Assembly: GCF_001718795.1 (NCBI RefSeq)
Contig: NZ_CP013435.1
Span: 1,364,001-1,428,000 of the forward strand
Reading direction: 5' to 3'
Source of the DNA: Burkholderia latens
Lineage (GTDB): Bacteria; Pseudomonadota; Gammaproteobacteria; Burkholderiales; Burkholderiaceae
DNA length: 64,000 nucleotides
Under the pieces are notes generated by a model. It was given only the letters and a program-made list of their open reading frames with translations. It made no database searches and was not told where the DNA came from. Every line of letters begins with the position of its first letter. Within the stretch, counting starts at the first letter, position 1. Below are positions 62,422 through 64,000 of this stretch, piece by piece. The translations under genes and the position numbers were made by a program.

Positions 62422-63306
62422 TTACTGCGCGCGGCGCTCCGGCTGGCGCGTCCATTCATGTTCCTCGCCCGGCACCTTGCCGAAGGTCTGCGCAGCCCAT
62501 GCATTGCGGGCGGCGTTGATCTTCGCGCGTTCGCTCGACACGAAATTCCATTCGATGAACCGCTCGCCCGGCAGGTGCGCGCCGCCAAGCAGCATCACGC
62601 GCGCACCGTGCGCGCTGTCGAACGTCACGGTCCCGCCCGGTTCGAGCACGGCCATCGTCGAAGTTGCGAGCGGCGTGCCGTCGATCGCGAGGTCGCCGTC
62701 GACGAGGTACACGCCGCGTTCATCGTGTTCGGCGTCGAGCGCAAGCCGCCCGCCCGCTGTGAATTCCGCGTACGCATAGAGCGTCGGCGAGAACACGTCC
62801 ACCGGCGACGTGAGCCCGAACGCCGTGCCCGCGATCACGCGCACGGTCGCACCGTCGCGCGTGAACGACGGCAGCGTATCGGCTGCATGATGCGCGAACG
62901 CAGGGGCGGTGTCCTCGTGCTCGACCGGCAGCGCGACCCAGGTCTGGATCCCGTGGACGGGCTGCTCGCGCGGGCGATCCTCGTCCGGCGATCGCTCCGA
63001 ATGGACGATGCCGCGGCCGGCCGTCATCCAGTTCACGTCGCCGGGCACGATCTTCTGCCGATAGCCGAGGCTGTCGTGATGCATCAGCGTGCCGTCGAAC
63101 AGGTAGGTGACGGTTGCGAGACCGATGTGCGGATGCGGCAGCACGTCGATGCCGCGGCCGGCCGGCAGCACGGCCGGCCCCATCTCGTCGAAGAAAATGA
63201 ACGGGCCGACGAGGCGCGCGGCGCGCGCGGGCAGCACGCGGCGCACGACGAGGTTGCCGATGTCGCTCTCGCGCGGCGTGAGCAGGGTCTTGATCGATGC
63301 GGACAT
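62422..63306 (-). CDS. Pirin family protein
   Basis: 294 residues of the cupin-type pirin family, with 'GIDVLPHPHIGLATVTYLFDGTLMHHDSLG' and 'NWMTAGRGIVHSERS', carrying the three His and a Glu metal-ligand pattern of the N-terminal cupin. Some members are quercetin 2,3-dioxygenases, others regulators. Convergent with bcsR. It is 31 bp downstream of the OsmC-like gene, likely one transcript. Confidence 0.88.
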   Translation of the reverse strand: MSASIKTLLTPRESDIGNLVVRRVLPARAARLVGPFIFFDEMGPAVLPAGRGIDVLPHPHIGLATVTYLFDGTLMHHDSLGYRQKIVPGDVNWMTAGRGIVHSERSPDEDRPREQPVHGIQTWVALPVEHEDTAPAFAHHAADTLPSFTRDGATVRVIAGTAFGLTSPVDVFSPTLYAYAEFTAGGRLALDAEHDERGVYLVDGDLAIDGTPLATSTMAVLEPGGTVTFDSAHGARVMLLGGAHLPGERFIEWNFVSSERAKINAARNAWAAQTFGKVPGEEHEWTRQPERRAQ

Positions 63307-63337
63307 GGTGGGCTGTATCGTGGTCAGGAGCGATGCG

Positions 63338-63730
63338 TCACGCGATGGCCGTGTCGATCGCGATCGGGTGCGTGAGGATCTTGTGCACCGGGCATGCGTT
63401 CGCGATCTGGAGCAGGCGCTCGCGCTGCTCGTCCGACAGGTCGCCGTCCAGCGTGATGCGGCGCACGATCGTGCTGCCCGCGCTGCCCGATTCGTGCGCG
63501 AGCTTCACGTGCACCTCGGCAAGCGGCCAGCCTTTGCGCTGCGCGTACATCTTCAGCGTGATCGCGGTGCATGCGCCGAGGCTCGACAGCAGCAGCGCGA
63601 CCGGTGTCGGTGCGGTGTCGCCGCCGCCGAGCGCAGCCGGTTCGTCGGCGCGCCACTGATGGACGCCGTCGGTGAAGTGGACGAGGTAATCGACCGAGCC
63701 GATGCTCGCTTCGACGGTGAGTTCGCTCAT
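63338..63730 (-). CDS. OsmC-like peroxide-reducing protein
   Basis: 130 residues of the OsmC/Ohr fold with the two reactive cysteines, '[18 protein letters not shown]' and '[11 protein letters not shown]'. Such proteins reduce organic hydroperoxides, often using lipoyl partners. I choose MSELTVEAS (63730), because an in-frame start ten codons up is not needed and lacks likeness. It is directly upstream of the pirin gene. Confidence 0.88.
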   Translation of the reverse strand: MSELTVEASIGSVDYLVHFTDGVHQWRADEPAALGGGDTAPTPVALLLSSLGACTAITLKMYAQRKGWPLAEVHVKLAHESGSAGSTIVRRITLDGDLSDEQRERLLQIANACPVHKILTHPIAIDTAIA

Positions 63731-63791
63731 GGCAATTCCATTGGGCAAGAGAAGGGGCACGCGGCCGGCAGGGGCCGCGCATGCCCGCGAA

Positions 63792-64000
63792 TTACGGTTC
63801 GAGCAGCCGCTGCAGCCGCAGCTCCTCGAAGTCCAGCTCGGATTCTATGCGGTGCAGCACCGCGTCGTCGACCCGGCCGTCGCGATGCAGGTCGAGCAGG
63901 GCGCTGCGCGACACGCCGACCAGCTCGAGTTCGACGCGCAGCATCCGCGCGCGCACGTCCGCGGGCTCCGCGCCGTCGCGATGCGCCCGTTCGTTGAATG
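63792..64000 (-). CDS. Cation/proton antiporter (CPA1/NhaP type), C-terminal part
   Basis: Partial: the gene runs off the right end, only the last 68 residues are inside. They read '[22 protein letters not shown]', '[31 protein letters not shown]', the cytoplasmic tail typical of bacterial CPA1-type Na+/H+ antiporters (helical, with 'RLERELDLEEARL'-like end). Family call is based on that tail alone. Confidence 0.65.
   Translation of the reverse strand, partial: FNERAHRDGAEPADVRARMLRVELELVGVSRSALLDLHRDGRVDDAVLHRIESELDFEELRLQRLLEP

Overview
The window is GC-rich DNA whose proteins (PstS/PhoB/PhoR, Ppk, OlsB, a porin of the trimeric beta-proteobacterial type, the bcs locus) read as Burkholderia sensu stricto, most likely a Burkholderia cepacia complex strain, primary chromosome. 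Species assignment is inference; nothing was searched.

Layout. (1) 1-11.2 kb is a phosphate module: tandem Pho boxes, pstSCAB-phoU-phoB-phoR in one direction, then ppk1 (minus) divergent from ppx (plus). A clear Pho box sits in front of ppk1. (2) 11.3-16.3 kb is an AT-richer insertion bounded by a 3' fragment of tRNA-Pro and an intact tRNA-Pro(TGG). It carries type VI secretion (T6SS) cargo: a GH108 muramidase with a secreted partner, a frameshifted PAAR gene cut by a dead IS3-family element, the tail of a lipase-like effector, a Tli4-like immunity gene, an intact PAAR gene, and a relic of a mobile-element gene (DUF6499-like). (3) 16.4-25.4 kb is chromosomal housekeeping: sixA, the ornithine-lipid acyltransferase olsB, small membrane/lipoproteins, a MATE exporter, a DUF2288 protein, an acyl-CoA synthetase, an NlpD-like LysM/M23 lipoprotein, an aldose epimerase and uppP. 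(4) 25.6-27.4 kb is a tRNA-Arg(TCT) followed by gene-poor, lower-GC DNA with one unknown membrane protein.

(5) 27.4-42.9 kb holds a quinone oxidoreductase, an NTF2-like protein, an RstAB-like two-component system divergent from a MipA-type porin, an I78-like lipoprotein, a lytic transglycosylase fused to a VirB9-like domain, a porin, a flavin reductase, a LysR regulator, a CitMHS transporter beside an AtuA/AtuA-C pair, and a chemoreceptor. (6) 43.0-45.7 kb is a phospholipid cluster (CdsA-like, PlsC-like, CDP-alcohol phosphatidyltransferase) resembling E. coli ynbABC. (7) 46.0-62.4 kb is a GAF-GGDEF cyclase divergent from a nine-gene cellulose operon, bcsB-Z-C-E-F-Q-A-G-R, with almost every junction overlapping or nearly so and a strong terminator at its end. 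The window closes with a pirin, an OsmC-like protein and the C-terminus of a cation/proton antiporter.

The most unusual content is the degraded T6SS effector-immunity island at tRNA-Pro and the lytic transglycosylase/VirB9 fusion. I found no CRISPR array and no convincing wholly new system; the best candidates for new biology are the effector/partner pair at 11475-12802, the fusion protein at 33007-34239 and the 28-residue membrane protein at 24298.
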